Shown: positions 6,357 to 6,587 of the stretch, in pieces
Layout of the letters: the number at the start of each line of letters is the position of its first letter
How positions within the stretch are numbered: position 1 is the first letter of the stretch
NCBI GenBank assembly: GCA_002315255.1
Contig: DCGM01000074.1
Span: 945-7,531 of the forward strand
Length of the DNA: 6,587 nucleotides
From: Lachnospiraceae bacterium UBA1778
Lineage (GTDB): Bacteria; Bacillota; Clostridia; Lachnospirales; Lachnospiraceae
Direction of reading: 5' to 3'
The notes under the pieces: model-generated
Database searches by the model: none
What the model was told of the DNA's origin: nothing
Seen by the model: only the letters and a program-made list of their open reading frames with translations
Translations under genes and position numbers: made by a program

Positions 6357-6587
6357 CGGGGCTTTTGGAACATATCGAAAACGGTGATCTGACGGCAGAT
6401 TTCGCCGGTCACACCCCAGAGCTTTATTCACTGAAGAAGGGCAACCGCGAATATATCTGGCAGCGTGATCCGAAATTCTGGACGAAGAGCGCTCCGGTGC
6501 TTTTCCCGATCGTCGGCCGCCAGAAGAATAATACTTATACGCTTTACGGCCAGAATTATTCCATCGGTCTTCACGGAATTATGGATG
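6353..6587 (+). CDS. Aldose 1-epimerase family protein (LacX/YeaD-like), 3' partial
   Basis: From GTG 6353 the frame stays open to the window end (78 codons). The translation shows the N-terminal part of the galactose mutarotase-like fold: EYIWQRDPKFWTKSAPVLFP, followed by IVGRQKNNTYTLYGQNY and IGLHGIMD. These match the conserved WQ-(5-6 residues)-W-(4 residues)-PVLFPxVGR and (P/L)HG segments of LacX-type aldose 1-epimerases. Such proteins interconvert alpha and beta anomers of free sugars in the cytoplasm. The catalytic His and Glu of the family lie further on, beyond the window or at its edge, so activity cannot be checked. It is the last visible gene of the coupled set and could supply the correct anomer to the SDR or to downstream enzymes. 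The sugar is unknown. Confidence 0.85.
   Translation, partial: MTGLLEHIENGDLTADFAGHTPELYSLKKGNREYIWQRDPKFWTKSAPVLFPIVGRQKNNTYTLYGQNYSIGLHGIMD

Noticed and set aside
5637..6431. Long open frame on the - strand (264 codons) opposite the SDR and the start of the epimerase
   Set aside because: It spans two supported + strand genes, is rich in Arg and His as expected for an antisense shadow, and has no recognisable domain.

Overview
The window is a compact, single-strand stretch of six genes, all on the + strand, with almost no non-coding sequence. It looks like an operon segment from an anaerobic Firmicute, most likely a Clostridia member (Lachnospiraceae or Oscillospiraceae type). The reasons are the strong purine-rich ribosome binding sites (GGAGGA, AGAAGG), the GTG start, the GH3 domain arrangement and the moderate G+C judged by eye. 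The taxon is an inference; no rRNA or marker gene is present.

Layout: (1) 1-699, the 3' end of a GH3 beta-glycosidase that stops soon after its catalytic-nucleophile domain, which suggests the reversed two-domain order. (2) A 34-base A/T-rich gap. (3) 735-3752, a 1005-residue GH38-type alpha-mannosidase-like enzyme with all four expected metal-site residues. (4) 3749-4705, a UxuA-family mannonate dehydratase. (5) 4711-5613, a long RraA-family protein related to class II pyruvate aldolases, with changed active-site residues. (6) 5628-6356, a classical short-chain dehydrogenase/reductase (SDR). (7) 6353-6587, the 5' part of an aldose 1-epimerase family protein that runs off the window. Genes overlap by 4 bases at 3749-3752 and 6353-6356 and are otherwise separated by only a few bases, so co-transcription and translational coupling are likely.

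How the genes may work together: GH3 and GH38 enzymes would release sugars from an oligosaccharide, probably in the cytoplasm (the GH38 protein has no visible signal peptide; the GH3 N-terminus is outside the window). The epimerase would interconvert sugar anomers. The UxuA-like enzyme would dehydrate a hexonate to a 2-keto-3-deoxy acid. The SDR could act in either of two ways: as a fructuronate reductase (standard hexuronate route) or as an aldose dehydrogenase making the hexonate from released mannose. In either case the RraA-like protein could cleave or otherwise process the 2-keto-3-deoxy acid. A mannose-to-mannonate-to-KDG-to-pyruvate route coded in one operon with its own mannosidase is the most interesting hypothesis here, but it is inference. 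No RNA genes, CRISPR arrays, mobile elements, clear promoter or terminator were seen.
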